Below are positions 36,601 to 49,429 of a DNA stretch of 64,000 bases, piece by piece. The stretch's first letter is position 1, and each line of letters begins with the position of its first letter. The position numbers were made by a program, and so were the translations under genes. The notes under the pieces are model-generated. The model was not told the DNA's origin and did no database searches. It saw only the letters and a program-made list of their open reading frames with translations. This stretch comes from Monodelphis domestica (Eukaryota > Chordata > Mammalia > Didelphimorphia > Didelphidae), in assembly GCF_027887165.1 (NCBI RefSeq), contig NC_077232.1, positions 8,730,800 to 8,794,799 on the forward strand. Direction: 5' to 3'.

Positions 36601-39600
36601 GTCGAGAACCAAGGTGGGGGGTCACATGTTACTTCTTTTTGCCCTTTTGTGCCTGTCCCCGTAAAAACTTTGTGGTAACAGTGATTTTAAAAACAAAACA
36701 CATTTCTTGCATCTGTGGCTATTGGTTTATTTATGTATATCGCCTGTCATCTAACTCTTGAATAGCAGGTATATATTGGCAGCTCATACCTAATATGGAT
36801 GGGCCTCTGGTAGTATGAAATAGTAGAATGTATGTGAGTTATTGTACTGTAAGATGTTGAAGTGATAACCAGATTATCTTAAAGGGGGATTTGGAAGGAG
36901 GAGGATAAGTATGTCCAGTAGCACGATCCACATTGGAAAGGAAATGATTTTTGCTGAACTGGTATCACTTTGGTATTCTTAATCCTGCCCTATGTTAATT
37001 GGTCCTCAACACAGACCACATTACTTGTTTTAATGGGGGGGAGAGAACTTTGGCCCCAAAGGGACGAATTTGGTGGGGGGGGGGTATGGGTTTTGCTGAC
37101 ATCCGGGATTTATTTCTGTTACCAGTTGTAGCAAGCCCTGGTCATTGGGGCAGGTAAAGCAGAACCGTCTCCCTCCCCAGGAATTGTTTGGTTGTCAGCC
37201 TTAGTCATGAATTAGGCAGCCTTTACTGCTAACCCCTCTTCCAACAAACTGTTTGCTTCCCCATTGCTAACCTTCTCGGGAGAGAGAACTAGCTAGAGAT
37301 GTAAGTGGAGTCCTGCCGATGTCCAGTAGCTGGTCGGTAGGTGGTTGGGGGTTTTCCTGAGTTTGCTCCCCGGGCAGTCGTCCCTTTCAAAGTCTCCAAG
37401 TTCTTCATGCTTTGATGTTGAGATTTGAGATGTTTTTTGGTAACATTGTCTTTTTTCCATCCTTTTTTTCTTTCCTAACCTGGTTTCTTCCAGTGCAACT
37501 ACAGATAGAAGACCTGACTCGCAAACTGCGCACAGGAGACCTGGGCATCCCCCCTAACCCTGAGGACAGGTTGGGAAACAGTTTTAACCAGCTGACAGTA
37601 ACGCTTTTACCTTTTTCTCAATACATTTTTGGTGGCAACATATAATGTGTGTCAGTTCAATGAAATCCTGATAAGATGCCTTTGGTACTCTGACTCTTTG
37701 GGGGACTGAGATTTAAACATAACTCTTAATCTATATTGGGTCAGTTTAACAGTTAGAAATATGGATTGAAACTTAATTTGTAGCAAAACCAAAAGTCACA
37801 GGAAGTGGACAACTGGTTTCCAATTGGTAAGCATGTAGATTCGAACCTGATACCCACAGGGAAAGTCAGGCGGCCACTTAACTTCCCTTTCAGAGCCTGC
37901 TTTGGCCATGAGCCCACGTAGCATCTTCCTCGCAGGTACACGGTGCAAGATTAATTAAGAATACATTTTTTTGTGCATCATTGAGGTTGAAGCAGCCCAG
38001 AGACTCAGCCTGGGTAGCTGATCACGCCAGTTTTCTGCTGATGGTTTTAAAGTCAGATGAGATTTCTAACCAACTTCCTTCACTGCCAGCTAATAGAATA
38101 TTGCAGCTTTGGCCAATGCCTGGGGGTGTTGGGAGGAGGGCTTAGGATCTCTTGAGTACAGCCCTAAACCCGTTTTTTGAAGGGGGCGATGGGGCCCTCA
38201 CAAGCCAGCTGTGGTCACGTTGGTCTTTCAGCTCTCACAGTCTCGGACCGTTGCTCTGAGGGGACTTCACTTTTTTAACCAGTTGTTTTATTGGCTTGTT
38301 GATATTGGAATAGCTGCGATCTGGTTGACCTAAGAAGGAGGGCAAGAATCCCTCCATTTATACTCGATTTTCGGTTAGAGCATGCAGCACAATTGAACTC
38401 ATTTTGCTTTTAAAACTCAAGTTTTGTGTCTAATTTGTTTTTGGCTTTCATTACCCAATTAATGGTGCATTAAATCAGGAAGATGATGTAATGGGCCACA
38501 GGCCACTCACTCATGCATCTTTCTGCTGCCCCTTGTTTGCCAGGAAACAAATTCACTTCCTTCCTTCTCCACATTGACCCAGTAGTTTTACTTCTCCCAT
38601 TCCATTTCATTAATTTTTCACTTGCAGTGTATTAGGGGTGGGTTGGGCTGGTTTTTCCTTTTTTTTCCTCCCTTTTTTTATGTTTTAATTTTTTTGGAGG
38701 GTTATGGATTTGAGGTAACAGACCACAAGTGTAGAGCGCCCTTTTGGCTTTTTCCCTTTAACAGTGTGTTTACAGGTCACTAAGCCATTCTTGAAAAGAT
38801 GAATTTTTAACAAACCCTCTGCTCCCTGGAGGAATTGGGGTTAAAGTTAGTTTTGTTGGCTACTTCTGGAGGTGAAGAAGTTGAGCCATACTAACCAGTA
38901 GAAAACTAGTTATTGTTCTTCAGTGGTCACAGGAAGAGAAGGAATGGCTCTGAAGCACTTGAGTAGCCAGTTTGGCTAGAGGGCTGGAGACCCAGGCTCT
39001 GTCCCCACATGAGTCAGCCAGAATCGAGTACTCATTCCCCAAGAGAAGCAGGTGGGAATTTGGCCAGGGTGGTCTGATCTTACTGCAAACCTGAATAGAG
39101 CGGAGATTTTCTTTCCCCTCCCTCCCATTCATTTGGAGAGAGTCTGTATGGCCAAGGGTGGAGGCAAATCAATGCATGAATCAGTTTCCTATTTCTTAAT
39201 AGATGAATGCTTAAGAAGGTATAACCTTGAAGCCACATAAATGCAATTCCATTGCTGCTTAATTTGCACAATTTAAATGGTTTATAAACCTCTTATAGCT
39301 TAAATGTGTGAGATGGGGTAGGAGAATGACAATGGGGAGTCTTGTTTCCTACTGTTGACTTCTTGGATTGTGCCAACAGTTTATCCAGATGCTAGAAACG
39401 GAGGTGTCCTTTAGTCGTCATTAGTTATAAACAAACCTGACCTTTTATTCTATCGTGTGTCTAACAAACCTGTGGCGTGACATGGTTCCTTTAGGCTGAG
39501 AAGACAGTGGGAGCAGCCGGTTTCAGTCCTTGCTCTCCAGCTAGGCAAGGCAAGGCAAGGTCCTCTCAACTCAAACCAAGGGTGGAGGAGTCTTGGCTAC

Positions 39601-42600
39601 TTCCAGGATGGTTTTTGATAACCTGATCCACATGCTCTCTTCCCTTCTTGCAGCTGCTACTAAATTGTCATTCACAATGTCAAGCTCTGGTCCTTTTTAT
39701 AACCATACTCAAAATTCTAGGAGTGTAACCTTTTTTTTTATCACTGCAAAAACAGCTGTGGTAAACTGACCTTTTTATAATTGGTATTTTTTTACTTGTA
39801 GCAACAGCATTTTACTCTTTTAAAAAAGAGAACGAATCTGCTTTGCTTTCTGGGCTTGTAAACCCCTGGGGGAGAACAAGACGGGCTTTCCCCAACCTCG
39901 CTGTTTGCAGGCTCAGACCCTAGGCAGGTGTTTGACCAAATCTGCATTTGCAGCCTCTTCTAGAAGCTGCATTACCATTTTAACGTTTTTCTCTACTCAG
40001 ACTCCCCAACCTCTAACCCTTAAACAGCCAGAAAACAGGTTGACTCGTGGGCCTTTGACGCAGCCTGCCAGGACATTGATGGAAAAGCAGCCGCGAAGCC
40101 TTGAACCATCTCTCTCCATTGTGGCAGCCCCGTAGCTGCGGTAGCCTAAAGATTTAATAATAATCATAGTTTCCATTATTAAATAATAAATAGTTGTGCT
40201 GTTTTGGGGGTACAGGCATTCTTCTCTCCCTAGTAGAGCACAAGGTTTCTAAGAATATTTAAATTTGGCTTCCTGGCTCATTGCATTGTATGTAACATTC
40301 AGACCAATTCAAGTTTTTTCTCAATTAAAAAAAACAATTTCTATTGCTCCCCTCCCCCAAGGGTGAGAGTGTGGCTGAGATCCATAGTTATTATTGCCCC
40401 CAGCATCCCCACCAAGGATAGAACCATTTTTTCCTCTCGTCCCCTTTCCTCTTCTCTCACCCCCCACCCCTATTGTTGTAAGCCAGCTTACGCCTCCCCA
40501 TTGCACACTATATTAAATAGCACACGTTATGGTCGGTTCCTCCGAAGAGAGTGGTATTTAGGGTCTGAGAGGTAGGGGGGTCCAGGGGAAGACTTATTGT
40601 AGTCCTGATGGGACAGGCCCAGGGGTGGAGAGTTGAAGCCATGCTGTTTCCCACAGGTCTCCTTCCCCTGAGCCCATTTACAATAGCGAGGGGAAGCGAC
40701 TCAACACCAGGGAGTTTCGGACCCGCAAGAAACTGGAGGAAGAAAGACACAACCTCATCACTGAGATGGTGGCGCTCAACCCTGACTTCAAACCACCAGC
40801 AGATTACAAGTGAGGGAGGGAAGGGTTAGAACTGTATTTGGCTCCTGGGGCCTGTTCTGCTTTGTTTACCCTTCCATCCAAAGTGGGAGGATCCCAAGTC
40901 CGGAAGTGGCCTATCTCTTAAGGAGATCACTGACTGAAGGCTCTGGGGAAGAGGGGTTGGGACACTCCAAAAGGTGAACACTCAGGAGACTGTTGTCTTG
41001 TGTAGACCTCCGGCAACCCGGGTAAGCGACAAGGTGATGATCCCGCAAGATGAATATCCAGAGATCAACTTTGTGGGGCTCCTGATTGGACCCAGGTAAG
41101 TGAGCGGAAGGAGTAAAAAATCATGCCAAGTAGCAAAAAGATGCTGCTTTTTTCTAATAGTTTTGTAGGGGGAAACCCTTGAGCAGGTCTGTAGCTTTTC
41201 CGTTTTGCCCCCAAAGAAATAATTTCTTCAGGACATGGAGCTTGAACTGAAATCACATGGTGGTGGTGGTGGTGGGGGGGCGATGTCAGTTCTCTGGGTT
41301 TTCGATTCTTCCTCTGCTTAACCCATTCTTTGGTGCCCACCCTTTGCCTTATTATGTTTTTAAACCCTTGCCTTCTGTTTTAGAATCAATACTAAGTGCT
41401 GCTTCTAAAGCAGAAGAGTGGTAAGAGTTGGGCAGTAGAGGTTAAGTGACTTAGGGTCACACAAGAAGTGTCTGAGGCTAGATTTGTACCCAGGACCCTC
41501 CCCATCTCTAGGCCTGACTCAATGTGCTGAACCACCTAACTTCCCTTGTAATGATTCACCTTTGCATGTCATTTATAGGGGCAACACTTTGAAGAATATT
41601 GAGAAAGAGTGCAATGCTAAGATCATGATCCGGGGGAAAGGGTCAGTGAAGGAAGGCAAGGTTGGGCGCAAAGATGGACAGATGCTGCCCGGGGAGGATG
41701 AGCCCCTCCATGCCCTAGTAACTGCCAATACCATGGAGAACGTCAAAAAGGCAGTAGAGCAGGTAAGCGAATAGGAGCAAGGTTTTGCCTAGTCTTTTTA
41801 TTGCTGGCTTGGCCTCCCATCACCTTTGTGAGCCAGCACCTATGCCCAGAGGATCATGCCTTCAATGAACTAGACAAAAAGACGGATTGGCAAGCTAATT
41901 GTCTTCACTAGACATAGTTCAAATTTTTGTTATTCTTTCCATTTACAGTGTAGACATACTCCCTTTATATACTTTGTGTTTATTACTTTCTTAAGACTTT
42001 TAATATTCTCCCCATATGTTGCTATTTTTTAACTGCCCATTCCCCATGTACCTGCGCATCTACTCTTTTTCTTTCCCTGAGATTTTTGCTATTGGAAAAA
42101 GACATAAACTTTTGGGCCAAGGTGGACTGGGAGTTCACTTGAGAGGCGTTCTTAGTGTGGATCTATCCCATTTACACCACTCGACACCTTGACCCCTATA
42201 TTCCTAGATTCGCAACATTCTGAAACAGGGCATTGAAACCCCAGAGGACCAGAACGACCTCCGGAAGATGCAGCTGCGGGAGTTAGCCCGCTTGAATGGC
42301 ACTCTCCGGGAGGATGACAATAGGTATGGGGGAGCATTCTTTGGTAACCTCATTTGGTAGAATGGGAACCAGAGGAAAGTGAGGGTAGAGGCTGCAGAAG
42401 TGGCCGGGGGTCTTTGACTTGACACCAACTTTCTTGACAGGATTTTAAGACCGTGGCAGAGCTCTGAGACCCGCAGCATTACAAATACCACCGTCTGCAC
42501 CAAATGTGGAGGGGCCGGCCACATTGCTTCAGACTGCAAATTCCAAAGGTGGGGCCCTGCCAATGGTAACTATAGCATTTATGTAGTGCCCGCTGCGTGC

Positions 42601-45600
42601 CGGGCACTGAATTAAGCACTTGAGAAATATTACCTAATCTGATCCTCAAAATAACTAAAATGCTGCTATTATGGGGAACACAAATGGGGCCGTGTTTTAC
42701 AGATCCGGAAACATGAGTAAATGGAGGCAATTTAAGGTTAGGCCAAACCAACAACCAATTGAGGCCAGTTTTTGAATTATCCTGTATGTGAGTCTGCTTA
42801 GCTCTAGTTTTAAAACTGAGTGATGGGAGCACCAGAAATGGTGAGCTTCTGGGAGAAAGGGCCAGAGCTTTTATTCTGGTCATTTCTGTAGACCTGAGAA
42901 CTAGACTTTTCTTAAGGTTCAGTGTCTGCATCAGTACCAATATCTGTTCCTTGTCTGCTACTTGGCAGGTTTGTTGAACCAGAGGTTCTGAAGCCCAGTG
43001 TAAATGATTGCAAAATACTCTTTTAATTGGAAAATTTTATTTAATTTGGAATATTTTTCCATGGTTACATGATTCATGTTCTTTCCCTTCTCTCCTCCCT
43101 TCCCCCTCCCAGAGCCCATGAGCATCCCACTGGGTTTTACATGTATCATTGATCAAGACCCATTTCCAAATTATTACTATTTGCACTAGGGCGATCATTT
43201 AGAGCCTACATCTCTGATTAATTCCCGTCGACCCATGTGATCAAGCAGTTGTTTTTCTGTTTCTGCTCCCCCAATTATTTCTGTGGATGTAGCCAGCCTT
43301 CTTTCTTATAACTCCCTCAGAATTGTCCTGGGTCATTGCATTGCTGCTAGTAGAGAAATCCACTACATTTGATTGTACCACAGTGTATCAGTCTCTGTGT
43401 ACAATGTTCTCCTGGTTCTGCTCCTCTCGCTCGGCATCACTTCCTGGAGGTTGTTCCAGTTCATTATTCCTTCGAGCATAGTAGTTTGAACTTGAATTCT
43501 TTTCAAGACTATCATTAACACTGACTTTCTGAATTTGCTGGCAACAAAATTTAGAACTGGCGTGGCACCCACCCCCACCCCACATGTGCCCCTCCAAGAC
43601 TTCTCTTTGAGCAGCCCCTGCTAAGGAGGGGCCCATCCTTGCTAGAACTGCTCCTTTATAACAAACCTGGCGAGTTATGTGAAAAAGTAAAGGCGAGTTT
43701 GGACTTCCTCCTCATCTTCTAGTGTTCATCCTTAGAGGAAGACCCCTAGATTTAAGGATCTCCTTTTCAGTTCTAAAACGCTAGGTTTCAAAGTCTCATT
43801 TTCCATGAATTTCTGGTGCAGTTGAAGGGTCACTTGTCACGTGTGGTCAGGTTGTCACACCAACGAAGCTGAGCCCAGCTCTGGTTGACGTCACCTCTCT
43901 GATGCCCCAACATCTCTGCCAGCCTTGGGAGGTCCCAGGCTCTCGGTCCATGGCATGTTGAGGAAGCTGCTATTTTTCTTCCAGGCCTGGTGACCCACAG
44001 TCGGCCCAGGACAAAGCCCGCATGGATAAAGAATACCTGTCCCTCATGGCGGAGTTGGGCGAAGCGCCCGTCCCGGCTTCTGCAGGCTCTGCCTCTGGGC
44101 CTGCTGCCACCCCCTTGGCCAGCGCACCTCGACCTGCTGCCCCAGCCAACAACCCGCCACCGCCGGTGAGTGTCAGGCGCTCTCCTTCTGGCTCGGTTGC
44201 GCTTCCCTTTATGTTGGTGGCAACTCGAGCTGGGTTTTTGGGTTGACAGGTAGCACGGTCCCTTGGGCAACATTGTTCTCCCGGATCGTCCGGTCATTTT
44301 AAGGGGTCGTTCGAGGCTCTTCGGCCCTCAGTTTGGGGTCCAGCCGTGCGGTGTGAGAGAGCAATGTTGCCATCCGCAAACACAGGCCGAGGGCATTGAC
44401 GGGAAATGCTCTCACGTAGTCTCTCATGTCCACCACCCAGAGCCGCCCGCCTTGGATGAACTCCGGCCCCTCGGAGAATCGTCCCTACCACGGAATGCAT
44501 GGTGGAGGACCCGGTGGCCCCGGAGGTGGACCTCACAACTTTCCCCATCCACTGCCCAGCCTAACGGGTGGGCACGGCGGTCATCCTATGCAGCACAACC
44601 CTAACGGGCCCCCACCCCCCTGGATGCAGCCGCCGCCGCCACCGATGAACCAGGGGCCCCACCCACCTGGGCACCATGGCCCTCCTCCAATGGGTAAGTA
44701 AGTGTCAGACCAGAAACCTTGGGGATTTGGGGTAGGCCGGGGGGTCGTGCCAGGCCACTGTGAGGGTCTAGAGCAGCTCTCGAAGTGACTGGACTAGGAG
44801 GCTGGAGGGGGTGTGCTCTTGGCATTCCAAGGGCCTGGCACTGGGCAGGCGGGAGCACGGCTCCCATTTGGTCATGGGGAGCTGATCCCTGGGTCGGGAG
44901 GGGAAGGGATCAGCTCTTCTAGCAGGCCGGACGTCAGGGTTGTCTCGGGCCTTTTGGACCCTCTTCTCTGGACTCGCTGCGATCCTGGGCTATGGCTGGC
45001 TGAGGGCTGGGCTGGGGCGGGGAGTCTTCTCTGGCCAGTTCAAATGTCCTGCTAAGTCCCTGCTCTTCCTTCCATCAAGATCAGTACCTGGGAAGTACGC
45101 CTGTGGGCTCTGGGGTCTATCGCCTACATCAAGGAAAAGGTAACGGAGCTGGGCGTCAGCATGGGGGGGTACCCCCCCCTCGTGTGGGCACTCACCTCCC
45201 CTGCCTCGGGAACCGTGAGCCCCGGCCATGCCCCGGGCTCACCCTTGCCTTCCTTGTGCCTCGCAGGTATGATGCCGCCTCCGCCTATGGGCATGATGCC
45301 GCCGCCGCCGCCTCCCAGTGGGCAGCCCCCACCCCCTCCCTCTGGCCCTCTTCCCCCATGGCAGCAGCAGCAGCAGCAGCCTCCGCCTCCCCCGCCGCCC
45401 AGCAGCAGTATGGCTTCCAGTACCCCCTTGCCATGGCAGCAAAGTGAGTAGAGACTTCCTGGTCGTGGGGCCATGGGTGGGGGGCGGCACCGGTCATCCG
45501 GGATCGTGGGGGCTGGGGGCCGGGCCGCAGCTGAGAGCGGGCGGGCACAGGAGGAAGGAGGCTCTGTGATGGCTGATGTGGCGTGACTCTGGTGTGGCCG

Positions 45601-46374
45601 GTGTGGGGGCCGGCCAGGACGGCCCCGAGGGGGTTGTCGGTGCATGGACTGTGGCGAGGGAAGCGAAGGGGCCGAGCGGCCCGCGGGCCGGGGGCTGGCG
45701 TCAGAGCGACTGGTCTGGAGGCTGAGAGTGCCATTTGGTGGTGGCGACGGGCTGGAAAGGGTGTCAGGGCTGGTTCTCGTGTGTTCCCCGCAGCCCTTAC
45801 TGGGGCCTTGGTGACAAGGGGCTTTTCTGTGAAGCCCCAGAGACCTTTAGGCCGACCCCGGGTACCTCCTGCCCGCCCCGCCACTCCCCTTCCCCCAGGA
45901 CAGCCTCCCCGCCCTGATATAACGCATGCCGAGCGAGGAGCAGGCGCCCCCTGGCCCCCCAATCCCGAGCCGGCAGCCGCAGAGAGCCGCGGTGTGCCCC
46001 CCGCGCGTGTGACCTTGGGCTTCTTTACCACCCCAGATACGACGACTACCACCACGAGCGCTGGCACAGGGTCCATCCCGCCATGGCAACAGCAGCAGGC
46101 GGCTGCCGCAGCTTCTCCAGGAGCCCCTCAGATGCAAGGCAACCCCACTATGGTGCCCCTGCCCCCCGGGGTCCAGCCGCCTCTGCCGCCCGGGGCCCCC
46201 CCCCCTCCGCCGCCGCCGCCACCTGGTTCCGCCGGCATGATGTACGCCCCGCCCCCTCCTCCTCCGCCTCCCATGGACCCTTCTAACTTTGTCACCATGA
46301 TGGGCATGGGGGTGGCGGGCATGCCGCCCTTCGGGATGCCTCCAGCTCCCCCACCGCCTCCACCACAGAACTAG
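33676..46374 (+). CDS. SF1: splicing factor 1 / branchpoint-binding protein (13 coding exons)
   Basis: SF1 recognises the intron branch-site sequence and, with U2AF, forms the early spliceosomal E complex in the nucleus. Coding exons: 33676-33706 (or -34168), 34802-34930, 37494-37569, 40657-40809, 41006-41095, 41579-41762, 42208-42323, 42441-42548, 43985-44165, 44420-44693, 45080-45139, 45267-45443, 46037-46374. The short form is 638 residues (human 639). Order: U2AF-ligand motif KKRKRSRW with Trp22; the SPSP tandem phosphorylation motif at Ser80/Ser82; KH-QUA2 RNA-binding domain (about 135-260) with its GPRG loop at 158-161; CCHC zinc knuckle C279-C282-H287-C292; Gly/Pro/Met-rich tail with PPWQQQQQ repeats ending PPPPPPQN. 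All junctions keep frame. Intron 3 has a weak GTTGGG donor. Confidence 0.97.
33707..34168 (+). other. SF1: SF1 alternative exon-1 extension (+154 residues)
   Basis: The short exon 1 ends CTGG|GTAAGC at 33706. Reading on, the frame stays open for 462 nt to a second consensus donor GGAG|GTGAGT at 34168/34169, which has the same phase, so both join exon 2 correctly. The extension starts [16 protein letters not shown], is dominated by proline runs (with [14 protein letters not shown] and [11 protein letters not shown]) and ends GPAGGGG. A long human SF1 isoform has the same kind of N-terminus, which supports real use of this donor. Confidence 0.8.
34931..40656 (+). other. SF1: SF1 introns 2 and 3
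   Basis: Intron 2 (34931-37493) and intron 3 (37570-40656) flank the 76-nt exon 3. They hold unique-looking sequence: an ATT-rich run at 36525-36560, a G-rich run at 37071-37084 and no coding exon I can support. The relative lack of SINEs compared with the upstream spacer is notable. Confidence 0.5.
41355..41548 (-). repeat. marsupial SINE, minus orientation, in SF1 intron 5
   Basis: 'gttttagaatcaatactaag', 'taagtgacttagggtcacac', 'tttgtacccaggaccctccc' and 'atctctaggcctgactcaat' are the reverse complement of the family. It ends about 30 nt before the exon-6 acceptor at 41578. Confidence 0.75.
42560..42720 (+). repeat. MIR/LINE2-tail relic in SF1 intron 8
   Basis: 'atttatgtagtgcccgctgc' followed by 'gccgggcactgaattaagca' and 'atcctcaaaataactaaaat' is the common 'tactatgtgccaggcactg' motif of MIR/LINE2 tails. 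Confidence 0.6.
43010..43495 (-). repeat. 5'-truncated L1 fragment, minus orientation, in SF1 intron 8
   Basis: The block begins with the T/A-rich side of a reversed poly-A end and continues with sequence I recall from many marsupial L1 3' regions: 'catgtatcattgatcaagac', 'gatcatttagagcctacatc', 'catgtgatcaagcagttgtt', 'gtgtatcagtctctgtgtac', 'ttctcctggttctgctcctc' and 'cacttcctggaggttgttcc'. It is short and non-coding. Orientation is inferred from the T-rich left end. Confidence 0.65.
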
Positions 46375-47450
46375 ACTTGATTTTTTTTAAGAAAATATAG
46401 ATATTATATATATATTCTATATATATAATTGGTCTCGTTAAAACACACGCCGAACCTCACCATATGGAGCCAGACATTGGGACGCACGCATGTTGTGTGT
46501 GTGTGCACGCACAGGGCTGGGCTGTGCCAGGGAGCCTGTCCCGGGCCTCCGAGGACTTGCTCGGGAGCAGGCAGGTGGTAGTAGGGGCGCCAGCTTGGGC
46601 TCTCCTGGCGCCCCGTAGCATCGAGTCTCTTCTTGTCTTCTCTCTCCTCCCCCAACTCCCCTTGCCCCTCCCCAAACGGGGCCGCCAGGATCCGTCCCCG
46701 CGGCGGTGGCCCGCGCCATGCGACTGAGGACTTTCCGCGCCCATTGGTGACCCTTCCGGGGAGACAGCCTCAGCAGCGCCCCTGGTGGACGGGATGGTTC
46801 GGCAAGGCAGCCTGACTTATTTGGTGGACCGAAGCGGAACCCGCTGGCTCCATATCGTGAATTTTATTCATTGTTTCTCTGCCTTTCCTTTGTACTTTCT
46901 TTTCTCTTCCTTTCCTCAGACTCCGTCCAAGGAGATGCTCTCCCCGGGCTTCCGCTGCAGTTAGGCCCCCTCCTTCCTCCCAGTCCCCCGATTCTTGGCT
47001 TTCTGCAGCGGAGGGAGCAAATGGAGCTTTGTACCGCCCCTTGGGCCCTCACGGGGGGCCCGGGGTCAGGCTCCTTTCTCTCCCCGTCGCTCTTCGGGGA
47101 AGAAGTTGGGGCCCCTGGCCCAGAGAGGGGCGCGGCAGGGCTTTCCCCCTGCTGGCGATACCAGCACTCGCTCCCCCCAGCCACCCGGCCTCTGGTCCCA
47201 TTTGCTCCTCCTGCTGACAGAATGTCTTTCTTCATTTTATTTTAGTCCCAAATGTCTGAATGTTTTGTGGTGGGGGGGGGTTCCCCCCTCTGCTCCCTCC
47301 CTCCCTCCCCCCCCCCCCTCTCCCTCCCTCTTCATGGAGTGATTATGTTGACAATGATGTGTAAAGCGCGCTCTCCTCACCGCTTTCTCTGCAGAGATTT
47401 CTTTTGGCCTTTTATTTGGTGTACAATAAAACTGCATTAAAAGGGGGATG
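46375..47450 (+). other. SF1: SF1 3' UTR
   Basis: About 1.07 kb from the stop to the polyadenylation signal. It starts with an AT-rich palindromic stretch (ATATAGATATTATATATATA at 46395-46414) and contains G and C runs (47271-47280, 47310-47318). No further coding exon is needed. Confidence 0.7.
47425..47430 (+). terminator. SF1: SF1 polyadenylation signal AATAAA
   Basis: A canonical AATAAA in 'gtacaataaaactgcatt' with a GT-rich downstream stretch (ggggatgttccattgagtg). It is the only clear signal after the SF1 stop. Confidence 0.85.
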
Positions 47451-49429
47451 TTCCATTGAGTGAGAGAGCAGCGTGGCTTTCTGGGACTTGTCTTCTTGCC
47501 TCTGCTTTGGTGTGTCCCATAACCCGCCCCCACAGCCCATTAAAGGCCCTCCCTGAGCTAGCAGCCCCCGGTTGGAGATTGATGGGCTCGGGCAGGCGGC
47601 CACCCACCTGCCGAGCCCTCGGGGCCTGGGGTGACATGAGCCTTTGAAAGGTCACGCCAGCTAATGGAGCCTGGCGTGCACAGAGTGGCTAAAATTAACA
47701 CTGCCAAGTGACTGCTGCTCCGGGCAGCCTGGGCAGCCTGGGAAGGCTGAGCACCATCGCCCCTTCCCTGGGAGCGTCGGGTTTCTGAGAACCCCCCGAA
47801 TGGGACCCACCCTTTCTGAACACGGGGGAGAAGTTCTCCTTCCTGGGAATAACAGCCCTACAGACGCTCCTTGGGCACTGCTGGCGTCCTGTCCTCCCTT
47901 TGGGGCAGGGGGCTCGGCTCAGGGCAGGCTTCCGCGCAGGCCTGAGCCTTCCTGGTGGGTGTCTTCCTTCCCCTGACTTTGCACTGAAAGGGGAGGGGAG
48001 GACAACGTCCAGAACCCAGAGCCAGAAATACTGGCGAGTTTAAGCTTTAAAGGAACGGTGGGCGCAGGGGCTTCCGGTGCTCCCTTCTCAGACTTGAGCT
48101 CCTTTCCCCCTCCTGCCTTGGTTTCCCTGATGAGTGGGGGGGGGGGGCTATTAGCTCTTTGAAGCCCTAGAAGAGACTGAGCAGCCCTGTGTGCGTTTGA
48201 CAAATAGTCCCATCAGTGGCTTAAGCCCAGCCTGACTCCATGGGGAGAGCAGCCCTCCTGGGTTCACTCTTCTCCAGCTAGCAGCCCTCCAGGATCTGGT
48301 GATTAATGAGCAGCTCCACACCAAGCCAGTGAATGGAGGCTCCCTGAGGAAGGGCCTGGCTGGGGTTTTCTTCTCTCTACAGTCAAGTTCTGGGAGAAGC
48401 TCCCCCTGGGGGACCCCTTCCCTCCTCGCCCCCTGGAGGCTGAGCTCTGAGCTCTGCATGGTCACTGGGCACGGGGAAAGGTCAGCCTGATGGGCTGCTT
48501 GGCTTGTGGCACCCGAGACCCAGGAGGAACTGAAGATGGCTCCGAGAAAGGTGCCACGTTTCCTGGAGACTGTAGGGCATGGCTAGGCGCCTGGCTGCCC
48601 CTGCAGAGGCTAGAGAAAGGCAGGGCCCAGAGGGCAGGGCGATGAGGATGGATTGTGGGCCTGGACTTGGAATCCGCCTGGAAGATGGGGATTGGCCTGG
48701 CACTAGAGCCCCAGTTCCACAAATGGTTGGGATGCTTGTGCCATTCTGGAGGCCTTTTTTGGGGTGGGGCAGGAGCCCCAGAAGCCCAATAAGCAGGAGA
48801 TGGGTCCGTTAGGGCATCAAATAAGCAGTAAGAGGCCAGTGAGGCCTCCAGGGGACAGGGAGTGCCAGGGCTGGGCTTGTGGGGGGCCTCCTTTCTCCAC
48901 AATGTTTGGGAGCAGGGCCCCTGGATCCATGGGGGAGGCTGCTGGGCCAGAGGTTCAGGTGTCTCGGCCTGCCTTAGCCTGTCTACCAGCCAACTTCTTG
49001 ACCAAAAACCTGTCAGGAGCCCAGCAAGGCTGGATGTTTTGAATTTCGTCCAATTATCTTGTAGATGGAAAAAGAGGCCTCGGTGGGGCCCGGTGTTCTT
49101 GTACTTGTAGGACTCTGTGTCTGCCTGCTTAGAGATGGGGGGTCCCTACTGCCCCCCAAGGTGCTGTCCGGGTGCCCCTCTTCCAGGAAGGCTTCCTGGT
49201 GGTCAGATTCATGGATTTAGGTGGACAGGTGATAGCCAGCACCCCCCCCCCCCCCCCCATTTTGCAGGTGAGCAGAGCTCCCAGTGCCTTCAGAGCCACA
49301 AAGCGTGCCTGCACGGGGAGGAGGGCTGGTCTTGGCAAGTCCAGGGTCCCGCCGCTCAGGAAGGCCAGAGGTCCAGGCTGCCCCCTCCCTGGCAGACGGG
49401 ACGTGTGTCCACATGGAAATCTATTAGTT

